From: Dysgonomonas sp. 25
GTDB lineage: Bacteria; Bacteroidota; Bacteroidia; Bacteroidales; Dysgonomonadaceae
DNA: 64,000 nt
Direction of reading: 5' to 3'
Assembly: GCF_010501075.1 (NCBI RefSeq)
Contig: NZ_QVMN01000007.1
Coordinates: forward strand, 251,511 to 315,510
Every line of letters begins with the position of its first letter. Position 1 is the first letter of the stretch. Made by a program: the position numbers and the translations under genes. Below the pieces are notes generated by a model. That model was given only the letters and a program-made list of their open reading frames with translations, had not been told where the DNA came from and did not search any database. Positions 8,450 through 16,430 of this stretch are shown piece by piece.

Positions 8450-9560
8450 AATCTTTCAGCCGCTCATAATAGCGAGGCGTATAAGCAGGAAACAACTCCG
8501 GGTGAAAAGCTGCTGCCATATCTTTCAAAATCCAATCGGGATGGATAGGTAAATCGCCGAAATAATCGTTTCGGATAGTATTGCAACCGTATATCTTTTT
8601 GTCCTTCCATGCCTTGAAATGGACATACTTGGCATTCTCCTTTTTCAGGCTTTGATAGGTAAGATCTTCCGGCGAATAGTACTTTATCAGCCACATATCG
8701 GCATCGCCCGCCTTATCCAGAACAGCCTCGAACGGCAACGGATGGAATTTGGTCGATTCATCGTCCGCCCAAACGTAATTAGCACCCGCATCTTTCAGCA
8801 TTACCGCTACGTAGCTCTTTCCCCCGGGCATATTCCAGTTGCCCTGATAGGGCGTATCCATAAAGACAGAGGGGTGTTTTTTTCCATCCCTAACCAGTTC
8901 TTTTACCTCATTATAATTGCTTTCGGTAAGGCTGAACAAGGAATCAGCCCTTTGCCGCGTATTGGTAAAGAATGAATAAAAACGTATCCATTCGGCACGC
9001 GCCAGCGGTTCATTTTCGAGATAATCGATAGTTTGGATAATCGGTATCTTTGTCTTTTCCACCTGCCCGAATCCTTGCCCAGCAATAGGCGAAGCAAATA
9101 TCACTTCGGGATCGAGTTCGATTATTTTCTCCACATCAGGGTTATGCCCTGCACCGACATCCGCGATTGTGCCATTTTTAACGCCTTCCTGTATCTGCGG
9201 GATTTTTATGTAGTGAGGTTCACAAACACCTTTAATTATATCGAGGGAGTTGAGCTCGTCCAACGTCGTACAATTCACCGTAGAATAAGCTACAGCCGAG
9301 CGGATCGGGGTACGTACAAGTACTCCTGCAGGGAGATTTTCGGGTAGCTCTTTGTTTCTATCCACCAACACATAGGTTTGTAATAAGCGGGTTGTGTCCC
9401 ACGGATCTATCAGTTTGATAAGGGTATAATCCTCTTGCTCGTCTACTGTAAATGCTTTGGCATAACGAAGTTCGAAATTCCCCCCAACATTCTGAGGAGT
9501 TTTGTTGCAAGCTGTAGCAAACAGCAGTGCACATGAAAGAATAAGCATGATTTTGTTCAT
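8448..9560 (-). CDS. BtuF-like cobalamin/siderophore ABC substrate-binding lipoprotein
   Basis: 370 residues from the ATG at 9560; a TTG three codons upstream is less likely. The leader MNKIMLILSCALLFATAC gives a lipoprotein. The body is a class III periplasmic binding protein (FecB/BtuF/peripla_BP_2): TPIRSAVAYSTVNCTTLDEL, GVCEPHYIK, DVGAGHNPDVEKIIELDPEVIF, NEPLARAEWIRFYSFF and a C-terminal lobe with WADDEST. The gene has a cobalamin riboswitch in its leader, so its ligand is most likely B12 or a corrinoid, perhaps a relay between an outer-membrane BtuB and an inner-membrane importer. No permease or ATPase gene is next to it; the rest of the system must be elsewhere. Confidence 0.85.
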   Translation of the reverse strand: MNKIMLILSCALLFATACNKTPQNVGGNFELRYAKAFTVDEQEDYTLIKLIDPWDTTRLLQTYVLVDRNKELPENLPAGVLVRTPIRSAVAYSTVNCTTLDELNSLDIIKGVCEPHYIKIPQIQEGVKNGTIADVGAGHNPDVEKIIELDPEVIFASPIAGQGFGQVEKTKIPIIQTIDYLENEPLARAEWIRFYSFFTNTRQRADSLFSLTESNYNEVKELVRDGKKHPSVFMDTPYQGNWNMPGGKSYVAVMLKDAGANYVWADDESTKFHPLPFEAVLDKAGDADMWLIKYYSPEDLTYQSLKKENAKYVHFKAWKDKKIYGCNTIRNDYFGDLPIHPDWILKDMAAAFHPELFPAYTPRYYERLKD

Positions 9561-9630
9561 TTCCTGCAAAGTTAAAATAGTAAGTAAATTTCTTTTTGCC
9601 TTGTCTTAATCCCGAGACGTACAGCAAAAA

Positions 9631-9789
9631 TGGCAGGTTTTCTGACTTCTCCTTTCCAAACAGACCTTCCCGGCGGGATGCCAGTGGTTGCAGATTTGTT
9701 CCTCGTAGCGAGGGGAGTTACAGCAACGGGTATTGTTCCGGACTTGCACCGGATTCCCTCTCATCGCCGCCGGATGCTAAGCGATTCAC
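9631..9789 (-). ncRNA. Cobalamin (AdoCbl) riboswitch
   Basis: Read on the minus strand the leader contains GAGGGAATCCGGTGCAAGTC followed by CCGGAAC, a GCTGTAAC segment, the B12-box-like AACCACTGG, CGGGAAGGTCTG and finally GTCAGAAAACCTGCC. These are the conserved blocks of the cobalamin riboswitch in the right order and spacing. It ends about 70 bp before the start codon of the BtuF-like gene and begins just after a TATCTTTG promoter box. Confidence 0.93.
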
Positions 9790-9801
9790 CATAATCAACA
9801 G

Positions 9802-9809
9802 CAAAGATA
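9802..9809 (-). promoter_or_regulatory. -7 box of the BtuF-like gene
   Basis: On the minus strand TATCTTTG matches TAnnTTTG exactly and sits about 12 bp before the first conserved riboswitch base, as expected for the start of the leader. Confidence 0.7.
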
Positions 9810-9813
9810 CTAT

Positions 9814-10233
9814 TTATTGCCCGAAAACGATCTCCATCACGATATAATCATGTCCGTCGCGCGAGAATCGTTCTTCCGTTTCGCGAAAACCTTCGCTTCG
9901 GTAAAATCCAGTGGCTTCGGCACGGGCATTGCACCACAAACGATTGAGTTTTACATCTTTGGCATAATCAACCAGCCATCGGAGCAAAGCGCCTCCATAA
10001 CCTTTCCCCTGCATATCCTTACGGATAGCCAGCTTGCGAAACTGTACACTTCGATTGGGATGCATAAACAGCGAAACAACACCAACCAAGGTGCTGCCCT
10101 CGTAAGCGCCCATATGGATTCCCATATCGTCGTCGGGCAGTTTTACAAAGTCGATAGCTTCTTCAGGGTACATTACCTGTCGGCGCATGGCAAGCACGTC
10201 GTTATAATTGGCTTCGGTGATTGTTATATTCAT
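9814..10233 (-). CDS. GNAT family N-acetyltransferase
   Basis: 139 residues, a single GNAT domain. The acetyl-CoA pyrophosphate loop is visible as RKDMQGKGYGGALLRW near residue 75 (Q/RxxGxG/A form), preceded by the beta-4 strand VQFRKLAIR and followed by LNRLWCNARAEATGFYRSEGF, the usual helix and Y-G-F region. It acetylates an amine on an unknown small molecule or protein. It stands alone, divergent from the 10317 gene, and its 3' end abuts the promoter of the BtuF-like gene downstream; a functional link to B12 is not implied. Confidence 0.85.
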   Translation of the reverse strand: MNITITEANYNDVLAMRRQVMYPEEAIDFVKLPDDDMGIHMGAYEGSTLVGVVSLFMHPNRSVQFRKLAIRKDMQGKGYGGALLRWLVDYAKDVKLNRLWCNARAEATGFYRSEGFRETEERFSRDGHDYIVMEIVFGQ

Positions 10234-10276
10234 ATCTTTTCTGCTAAATTCAGCGATAAAGATACCATATTTTCTT

Positions 10277-10284
10277 TACATTTG
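10277..10284 (+). promoter_or_regulatory. -7 box of the 10317 membrane protein gene
   Basis: TACATTTG matches TAnnTTTG and lies 32 bp upstream of the ATG at 10317, in the divergent gap shared with the GNAT gene. Confidence 0.55.
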
Positions 10285-10316
10285 CAGATAATAATCCGAG
10301 GAGAGATTACACAAAT

Positions 10317-12032
10317 ATGAAATATCTGAATCGTTTTGCCGATAAGATTTCCAACAGCAGCCGCCTGCAGCTATGGCTGGCTATTGCTTTAGTCACTGCC
10401 CTATCGGGCATTATGCTGATTGCCTACAATCCGATTTATCTTATTCCGGATTCGGTTTTCCATATGAACAGGATGCTGGTCTTGGCAGAAGCTATACAAA
10501 ACGGTGATTTCCCTACTTATTTAGACTATAATTCGATCGAAGGATATGGCTATTTCTCTAAGGCTTTTTATCCCGATTTCACATTAATACCCTTTGCGGT
10601 ACTTGCTCTCTTTACAGATGTCGTTTTTGCCTATAAGTTTTTGTTGTTTTCGACATCTGTTATTTGCGGAATAACAACTTATATGGCAGTCAAACGGATT
10701 TACAAAAGCGCTTATTGTGCTATTCTTGTATCGTTGCTGTTTACTTTTTCGTCCTATAAAATATTTCAGACATTCTACTTTTCCGTTATTCAGGAAGTGT
10801 TGACCTTCATGTTTATCCCCCTCGTTATCTGGGGAGTATATGAAATTATTGCAGGTAATTACAAAAAATGGTATATCCTCACCATCGGCTTTGTATTTAT
10901 AACCCTTACACACCTGATGACCACCGTTTTGCTGGCGATGTTTGTCTTGCTGTTCCTCATCATTTATTACAAAAGATTCATAGCCGAACCTGCAAGAATC
11001 AAGTATCTGGCAATTGCGACAGCTATCTGCATTGTACTGTGTGCCTATTTCATCTTTCCCATGCTGGAACAAATGTTGTCCAATTCGTTCTACTACCAAG
11101 ACAAACCGCTTTTTACCACTATGGGCTATGGCGCTACCATTAAGCAGCTTTTCGAAGGTATTACCAACAATATGGCCAACGCCGACCACTCGTATATCCT
11201 GCCTAAAATCGGCGGACTTCTAACCGGTCTTATCTGTTTGAGGTTTTTCATTAAGGGAAAATCGAAATCGCTCAGAAGTGTCGATATTATGGTTGTTTTC
11301 GGATTAGTATTAGTTATGCTGAATCTTCACAATATCAACTGGAATATTTTTCCTTTAAACAAATTTATCTTCATTCAATTTCCGTGGCGATTTCTGAAAT
11401 ACGCGACAATCTTTTTTGCTATTGCAGGAGGTTTCTATTTGAGTCGATTGGTAACGGACAATAAGCGAAAAATGGCATCGGTACTGTTTCTTTCTGTCTT
11501 TTTATCGGCGACTTTCGTATTCGATGCCGTCGACTACCGCGACATGCGTTCTTGGGAAGGGATAGCTCTCAGCGACCTGACGTCAAAGGGAAAGGTAAAA
11601 GAGCAACTGACATTGGGTGGCGGAGCGGAATATCTCCCCTCGAAAATGCCGACGCAAAACTATCCGTTCGAGAGAGGCGTAATAGTAACCAAACAGCAGG
11701 AAGAAACCTTATTGAGTAATTTCAAGCGGGAAAAAGGCAACATCACTGTCGATGTAATTACCCAAGGAGATAAACTAGAAATGCCTCTGACTTACTACAA
11801 AGGTTATAAAGCAAGCTTGGATGGAAAGACTATAACTGTCCAACAAAGTGAAAACGGCTTAATAGAAGTACCTATCGACAGGTCGGGAGAGATAAAAGTA
11901 TGGTATGGTGGCACTACAATACAGACAATCAGTTGGATTATTTCTCTTATTTGCGCAATTCTGTTTTGTGCCTATATCTTTTATTTCCAATATATACGAC
12001 AAAAGGCAACGATGCAAAAAGCTATAGCGTAA
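10317..12032 (+). CDS. GT-C-like polytopic membrane protein (PTPS-related / YfhO-like)
   Basis: 571 residues with roughly 11-12 hydrophobic helices in the first 390 residues and a final one near residue 545, around a soluble region. The segment LIPDSVFHMNRMLVLAEAIQ followed by NGDFPTYLDYN and YGYFSKAFYPDFTL in the first extracytoplasmic loop is typical of the membrane family annotated as 6-pyruvoyl-tetrahydropterin-synthase-related, which resembles GT-C lipid-linked sugar transferases. The Asp in PDSVFH is a candidate catalytic residue by analogy. It probably glycosylates an envelope component, but no substrate is known. The 3' end overlaps the convergent ATL gene by 11 bp. Confidence 0.7.
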   Translation: MKYLNRFADKISNSSRLQLWLAIALVTALSGIMLIAYNPIYLIPDSVFHMNRMLVLAEAIQNGDFPTYLDYNSIEGYGYFSKAFYPDFTLIPFAVLALFTDVVFAYKFLLFSTSVICGITTYMAVKRIYKSAYCAILVSLLFTFSSYKIFQTFYFSVIQEVLTFMFIPLVIWGVYEIIAGNYKKWYILTIGFVFITLTHLMTTVLLAMFVLLFLIIYYKRFIAEPARIKYLAIATAICIVLCAYFIFPMLEQMLSNSFYYQDKPLFTTMGYGATIKQLFEGITNNMANADHSYILPKIGGLLTGLICLRFFIKGKSKSLRSVDIMVVFGLVLVMLNLHNINWNIFPLNKFIFIQFPWRFLKYATIFFAIAGGFYLSRLVTDNKRKMASVLFLSVFLSATFVFDAVDYRDMRSWEGIALSDLTSKGKVKEQLTLGGGAEYLPSKMPTQNYPFERGVIVTKQQEETLLSNFKREKGNITVDVITQGDKLEMPLTYYKGYKASLDGKTITVQQSENGLIEVPIDRSGEIKVWYGGTTIQTISWIISLICAILFCAYIFYFQYIRQKATMQKAIA

Positions 12033-12363
12033 TTTCTTCCATCGGATCCCAGAAAATAGTTTTCCATTTACAGATGCGATTATTGGACACTGCGACACCT
12101 TCCTCTTTCAGCAGTTCCCGTTGCAGGGAAAATACATTGCCGGCAGACAGCACTCCCTGACTATTGACTACACGATGAGCAGGAATATTGGAAGCATCAG
12201 CATCGCACTCGCACATCACCCGCCCTACAAAACGCGACATATTGGGATAGCCAACGGCTCTGGCAATAGCACCGTAGCTTGTAGCCCTTCCGCGAGGAAT
12301 TGTTTTGACAATATCATAGACTGCCTGCGTAAAAGCTTGCTTATCCTCAACCCGTGTCCTCAT
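12022..12363 (-). CDS. Alkyltransferase-like protein (MGMT family, Cys replaced by Ala)
   Basis: 113 residues from the ATG at 12363 (a GTG one codon upstream is possible). It is the O6-alkylguanine-DNA alkyltransferase C-terminal domain: IPRGRATSYGAIARAVGYP (arginine finger and helix-turn-helix), SRFVGRVM, then NIPAHRVVNSQG. In true MGMT the motif is PCHR with the methyl-accepting Cys; here residue 62 is Ala. Such proteins (ATLs) bind O6-alkylguanine without repairing it and hand it to nucleotide excision repair. It is the third gene of a probable operon with rsmD and a DUF3822 gene. Confidence 0.88.
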   Translation of the reverse strand: MRTRVEDKQAFTQAVYDIVKTIPRGRATSYGAIARAVGYPNMSRFVGRVMCECDADASNIPAHRVVNSQGVLSAGNVFSLQRELLKEEGVAVSNNRICKWKTIFWDPMEEITL

Positions 12364-12366
12364 CAC

Positions 12367-12900
12367 TTATTTTTCGAATATACTGAAATGGACGCTGCCA
12401 TATTCCCGTTTTTCGCGGAACAAGGGAAGTGTAGAAAAATCATACTCTTTGGAATGTTCCTGCACGAAAACTCCGCCTTCATTTAATAAATCTTTCTCCA
12501 AAACGAGGCAGGGAACATCGGCGAAATTCTTTAAATCGTAAGGAGGATCGGCAAATATAAAGTCGAATTTTGTAGAGATTGACTCCAAATATCTGAATAC
12601 ATCCAATTTCAAGACCTTCATATTGCTGATTTTCAATTCGGCTTTCACTTTCTCTATAAAGGCTGCATGGTTGTGTTGCTTTTCTACGCAAGTCACGAAA
12701 GGGCATCCGCGCGAAATAAGTTCAAAACTGATGCTACCCGTACCGCCGAAAAGGTCGAGAGCTGTCGTTTCTTCCCAATCGATTTCATTGTTTAGGATAT
12801 TGAACAGGTTCTCTTTGGCAAAATCGGTTGTCGGTCTTGCTTTGAAGTTGGAAGGAGGAGAAAAACGCCTTCCTTTATATTTACCGCTGACTATTCTCAT
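12367..12900 (-). CDS. rsmD: 16S rRNA (guanine(966)-N(2))-methyltransferase
   Basis: 177 residues from the ATG at 12900; this start gives the family's normal MRIVSGKYKGRRF N terminus and overlaps the upstream stop as ATGA, whereas an upstream start would add 26 unrelated residues. The Rossmann methyltransferase motifs are ALDLFGGTGSISFELISRG (SAM-binding loop), CVEKQ and the catalytic FIFADPPYDL. It methylates G966 of 16S rRNA during small-subunit assembly. It is translationally coupled to the DUF3822 gene and followed 3 bp later by the ATL gene. Confidence 0.95.
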   Translation of the reverse strand: MRIVSGKYKGRRFSPPSNFKARPTTDFAKENLFNILNNEIDWEETTALDLFGGTGSISFELISRGCPFVTCVEKQHNHAAFIEKVKAELKISNMKVLKLDVFRYLESISTKFDFIFADPPYDLKNFADVPCLVLEKDLLNEGGVFVQEHSKEYDFSTLPLFREKREYGSVHFSIFEK

Positions 12901-13703
12901 AAGGCTAATAATAATAAATCCAAAGGAGCTTTTTCGGCATCCTCGTTCCAAAGATAAGCTTCCGTCGGGAAGTTGCAAGTTTCGATACTGAGGACGTAAT
13001 CCTTGAAGCCATCCATCACCTGTTCATCGGGATGCCCGAGAACATACAGGATGTCTGTTTTCTGGTCAAATTCGCATTTCTCCCAAAGCTTCAATATATA
13101 ATACAGTTGATTAGCCGGTTTCTCCCCTTGATAAGTGATGCAATGCAATAACCGGTTGGTCGAAAAGCAAAGCACATCTACCATATCGTCGTGAAAATTG
13201 ACAATCATACGCGAAGTAAGATTTACATTCTTACCCTTACTCTCGAAACGGCTTATCACCGGAGTTGTATGATGCAGAAACTCGGGATTATAAAGGCTGC
13301 GCGCCAGAAACTCGTACAACTCCTTATCTATATTGAAAAGGGTTACCGTTTCTTGCTGCTCGTTTCTGTTTATCATAATATGGCTCGATTGATTATAGTG
13401 GACGAAATCATAAATGAGTGATTTCTGCTTCTCCACAAAATAAGCCGACGGCACAATATCATACTCCTTCGAAACAAAGATTACATTCGTTTGCCGGTAT
13501 TGCTGCGTCAGAAAATTCAGGTCGAAGATAATCCGTTGAATGTTCTGAAACAACGAATCTTCCGAGAAAGTCGTTTCCCGCAAGCAATAGTTCCTGCCAT
13601 CCTCTGGGTCGGCAATAGCAAACATAAACCCATCGGGGCGTATGCGGATGGATAAGTCGTATTTCTCTGACTGACCGAGGTCTATGGTTTCGGGAATGAA
13701 CAT
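12897..13703 (-). CDS. DUF3822 family protein
   Basis: 268 residues, no signal peptide or membrane helix, so cytoplasmic. The sequence fits the DUF3822 family, which has an actin/ASKHA-like look: SIRIRPDGFMFAIADPEDG at the start, VIFVSKEYDIVPSAYF in the middle, MIVNFHDDMVDVLCFSTNRL and DILYVLGHPDE late. In Bacteroidota this family commonly sits directly before rsmD, as here with a 4-bp ATGA overlap, suggesting a role linked to ribosome or nucleic-acid metabolism, but no activity is known. Its promoter box is at 13723-13730. Confidence 0.85.
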   Translation of the reverse strand: MFIPETIDLGQSEKYDLSIRIRPDGFMFAIADPEDGRNYCLRETTFSEDSLFQNIQRIIFDLNFLTQQYRQTNVIFVSKEYDIVPSAYFVEKQKSLIYDFVHYNQSSHIMINRNEQQETVTLFNIDKELYEFLARSLYNPEFLHHTTPVISRFESKGKNVNLTSRMIVNFHDDMVDVLCFSTNRLLHCITYQGEKPANQLYYILKLWEKCEFDQKTDILYVLGHPDEQVMDGFKDYVLSIETCNFPTEAYLWNEDAEKAPLDLLLLAL

Positions 13704-13722
13704 AGTTGCTTTTTAGTTCAGG

Positions 13723-13730
13723 CAAAGTTA
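13723..13730 (-). promoter_or_regulatory. -7 box of the DUF3822-rsmD-ATL operon
   Basis: On the minus strand TAACTTTG matches TAnnTTTG, 19 bp upstream of the ATG at 13703. Confidence 0.55.
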
Positions 13731-13799
13731 AAGATATTCTATTGAAGTTCGAAAATTTTATTATAATATTGCGTCGAAGTTTATAATAAACAATCATAC

Positions 13800-14432
13800 A
13801 TGAAAAAAAATCTATTTTACCTATGCATTATACTATTTTTCGGAAGCTGTGCTTCCGGGAAAATAAAAACAACAGATACTAAAACTGATGAAGTTTTTAT
13901 TTTTGGCAAACTTTCTATAAATGAGGAAGAGGCTCGCAGCTACGAGAAAGTATTCCTTTATTTCAATACTCCTGACGGGTTAGATAGTGAAGCTAAAAAG
14001 ATAAGAGTAGATTCTACAGGTTTTTTTTCGAAGAAACTGCCTAAAGGAGAGTATTTCATTTCAGTTCTCGGCTATGGAAAAAAAACAAAAAAAATAGCAA
14101 AAGGCTATATAGTTATAAATACCATGGAAACAACCAATTGCCTCTATATTGGCGATATTTTTATTGACTGGAAACCTACATTTCGAAACAATCAATACTT
14201 AGCAACTGCGGCTGGTGGGGTTATTGGATACGCCTTCATAGCTTACGAAGACGGAGAAGCTCTTCCTGCTAAGGTAATAAATTCCGATACTACAATTCAA
14301 TATTTTAAGGGGCAATACCCAAGCAATACGAAGGAAATTGAAACTCAACTAGCAGTAATAAATGAGACAAAAAAGAAAGAAAAGCAATCTGACCATAAGC
14401 GGTCTGTAAGAGATAGAAGAGGTGTTAAGTAA
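13800..14432 (+). CDS. Hypothetical lipoprotein, AT-rich
   Basis: 210 residues, not recognised. The leader MKKNLFYLCIILFFGSC gives a lipoprotein with Cys at residue 17. The mature part starts with about 100 residues of beta-rich sequence (VFIFGKLSINEEEARSYEKV, ADS-like turn, FFSKKLPKGEYFISVLGYGK) that looks like a carboxypeptidase-regulatory or transthyretin-like fold, then a short hydrophobic AAGGVIGYAFIAY, and ends in a very basic tail (KKKEKQSDHKRSVRDRRG). Base composition is visibly more AT-rich than the neighbours. The 3' end overlaps the start of the helicase gene by 11 bp. Confidence 0.65.
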   Translation: MKKNLFYLCIILFFGSCASGKIKTTDTKTDEVFIFGKLSINEEEARSYEKVFLYFNTPDGLDSEAKKIRVDSTGFFSKKLPKGEYFISVLGYGKKTKKIAKGYIVINTMETTNCLYIGDIFIDWKPTFRNNQYLATAAGGVIGYAFIAYEDGEALPAKVINSDTTIQYFKGQYPSNTKEIETQLAVINETKKKEKQSDHKRSVRDRRGVK

Positions 14433-15834
14433 ATTCTTTCTGACAAAAGTAGTCGAGAACTTCCCGTTCGAACCGACGACGGAGCAATACGCAGTCTTAC
14501 AAAAGGTTGTGGATTTCCTCTTTTATCCGAAAGAAGAAGCTTTATTCCTATTGAAAGGATATGCCGGAACGGGTAAATCGTCTTTGTTGGGGACATTGGT
14601 GAAAACCATGACCGAGTTTAAGCAGAAAACCGTACTTTTAGCCCCCACCGGACGCGCCGCCAAAGTTTTTTCGTCTTACTCCAACCATCCGGCATTTACC
14701 ATCCACAAAAAAATATACCGCCAGCGCAAGTTCTCGGAAGATGTAGGCAATTTTTCGATTATGGATAATCTGCACAAAGATACCTTATTCATTGTCGACG
14801 AGGCCTCCATGATAAGTAACGACGGGCTGGATTCGGCTGTTTTCGGGACGGGGCGATTGTTAGACGATTTGATTCATTATGTCTACACGGGCGAGAATTG
14901 CCGTTTGTTGCTGATTGGCGATACGGCGCAGCTTCCTCCTGTGATGCAGGAAGATAGCCCTGCCCTGCAAAAGGAAAATCTGGAAGGTTACGACTTGGAA
15001 GTTTTCGAAGCAACTATGACACAGATTGTCCGTCAGGCAGAAAGTTCGGGGATTGTATTCAACGCCACCGCCATCCGCAATGCGCTGCATAACGACACAA
15101 CAGAGGATTACCCGAAGCTGACATTAGCCGGCTTTGATGATATTGTAAAAATCACAGGCGAAGAACTGATCGACGAAATTTCCTCTGCCTACGACCGCGA
15201 CGGGATAGAAAACACGATGATTATCTCCCGCTCCAACAAGCGTTCGAATATCTATAATCAGGGTGTTCGGGCACGAATCCTTTGGCGCGAAGAAGAACTA
15301 TCGTCGGGCGATTTGCTGATGGTAACCAAAAACAACTATTTCTGGACGGAAAAATTGGAGGGGATAGAGTTTCTTGCCAATGGCGAGATTTTAGAGGTCG
15401 TACGCATCCGCAAGATGCAGGAGCTATACGGTTTCCGTTTCTGCGACGTATTGGTTCGCAGCATCGACTACGATATGGAACTGGAAATAAAAATCCTGCT
15501 GGATACGCTCACTTCCGAAACGGCAGGCTTATCGCGCGAGAAATCGCAGGAGCTTTTTTATAATGTCATGGAGGATTACAACGACCTCTCGACCAAAGCC
15601 GCCAAAATGCGGAAGATGAAGGCCGATCCGTTTTACAACGCGGTGCAGGTGAAATTCGCTTATGCCGTTACCTGCCACAAGGCACAAGGTGGCGAATGGA
15701 AAAATGTTTTTGTGGATTTGGGGTATGTGCCGCAGGAATATCTGGGTATCAACTTCTACCGCTGGCTTTATACAGCCTTTACGCGGGCAAGCAGCAAATT
15801 ATATCTGGTCAATCTGCCGGATGAGTTTTTATAA
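14422..15834 (+). CDS. RecD/Pif1-like ATP-dependent DNA helicase (AAA_30)
   Basis: 470 residues from a GTG at 14422, chosen because the homologous N terminus (about 15 residues before the EPTTEQ motif) requires it. Superfamily 1B helicase motifs are clear: Walker A GYAGTGKSS (residues 46-54), motif Ia LLAPTGRAAKVF, Walker B LFIVDEASMIS, motif III LLIGDTAQLPPV, motif V TCHKAQGGEWKNVFVD and motif VI YTAFTRASSKLYLV. It lacks the long N-terminal part of RecD2, so it is the short Bacteroidota form. It likely unwinds 5' to 3' in repair or recombination. It overlaps the upstream lipoprotein gene by 11 bp, which suggests co-transcription but not a shared job. Confidence 0.9.
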   Translation: MLSKFFLTKVVENFPFEPTTEQYAVLQKVVDFLFYPKEEALFLLKGYAGTGKSSLLGTLVKTMTEFKQKTVLLAPTGRAAKVFSSYSNHPAFTIHKKIYRQRKFSEDVGNFSIMDNLHKDTLFIVDEASMISNDGLDSAVFGTGRLLDDLIHYVYTGENCRLLLIGDTAQLPPVMQEDSPALQKENLEGYDLEVFEATMTQIVRQAESSGIVFNATAIRNALHNDTTEDYPKLTLAGFDDIVKITGEELIDEISSAYDRDGIENTMIISRSNKRSNIYNQGVRARILWREEELSSGDLLMVTKNNYFWTEKLEGIEFLANGEILEVVRIRKMQELYGFRFCDVLVRSIDYDMELEIKILLDTLTSETAGLSREKSQELFYNVMEDYNDLSTKAAKMRKMKADPFYNAVQVKFAYAVTCHKAQGGEWKNVFVDLGYVPQEYLGINFYRWLYTAFTRASSKLYLVNLPDEFL

Positions 15835-15837
15835 CCG

Positions 15838-16335
15838 TTAGTCTCTTTCGTTCAGTTCGATAACTTCCAAATCGCGGATATTTCCCTCATCCAAGACGAA
15901 ACGTATAAGCGTCCGCACGCGATGAAAGCCGTATTTACCCGCAGCCCCCGGATTGATATGCAGGCAGTTGAGCTTTTTATCGAACATCACTTTCAGTATA
16001 TGCGAGTGCCCGTCTATAAATAGTTTAGGAGGGTTAGCGAACAGCATATTCTTGACTTTCGGATCATATTTGCCGGGATAGCCACCGATGTGAGTCATCA
16101 GTACATCTACCCCTTCGAGCGTGAAACGCAGAAATTCGGGGAAAGCGGCACGCACCTTGCTATCGTCTATATTGCCATATACTGCACGAAACGGTTTGAA
16201 TGCCTCGAACTTTAGCGCCAAATCCATCGAGCCGATGTCGCCGGCATGCCACACTTCGTCGCAGTCGGCAAAGTAGGTCGTATATTTTTCATCCCACCAG
16301 CCGTGGGTATCGGAGAGTAAGCCTATTTTTTTCAT
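15838..16335 (-). CDS. YfcE/MJ0936-type metallophosphoesterase
   Basis: 165 residues, a single calcineurin-like phosphoesterase domain. Metal ligands are seen in order: LLSDTHG (residues 6-12), WHAGDIG, VYGNID, LMTHIGG and FIDGHSH; the last part HINPGAAGKYG is typical of this small subfamily. These enzymes hydrolyse phosphodiesters with Mn or Ni; physiological substrates are mostly unknown. It ends 3 bp from the convergent helicase gene and is followed upstream by an intergenic element and menA. Confidence 0.92.
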   Translation of the reverse strand: MKKIGLLSDTHGWWDEKYTTYFADCDEVWHAGDIGSMDLALKFEAFKPFRAVYGNIDDSKVRAAFPEFLRFTLEGVDVLMTHIGGYPGKYDPKVKNMLFANPPKLFIDGHSHILKVMFDKKLNCLHINPGAAGKYGFHRVRTLIRFVLDEGNIRDLEVIELNERD

Positions 16336-16388
16336 AATTATTTTCTCAATACCACTTTTTCATTACTTAACCACGAAGTACACAAAGT

Positions 16389-16430
16389 TTTTCCTCGTAA
16401 CCGTGCGAAACGCAAGGTAACTTGTCACTT
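16389..16430 (-). repeat. Degenerate copy R4 of the dispersed 40-nt hairpin element
   Basis: On the minus strand it reads as AAGTGACAAGTTACC, an inner TGCG-TTT-CGCA hairpin, and GGTTACGAGG. The arms have decayed relative to the copies at 1545, 5772 and 32896, but the inner stem still pairs fully. It touches the stop of menA. Confidence 0.55.

Noticed and set aside
12901..12978. 26-codon N-terminal extension of rsmD
   Set aside because: It overlaps the end of the DUF3822 gene and breaks the MRIVSGKYKG start typical of RsmD; the ATGA overlap supports 12900.
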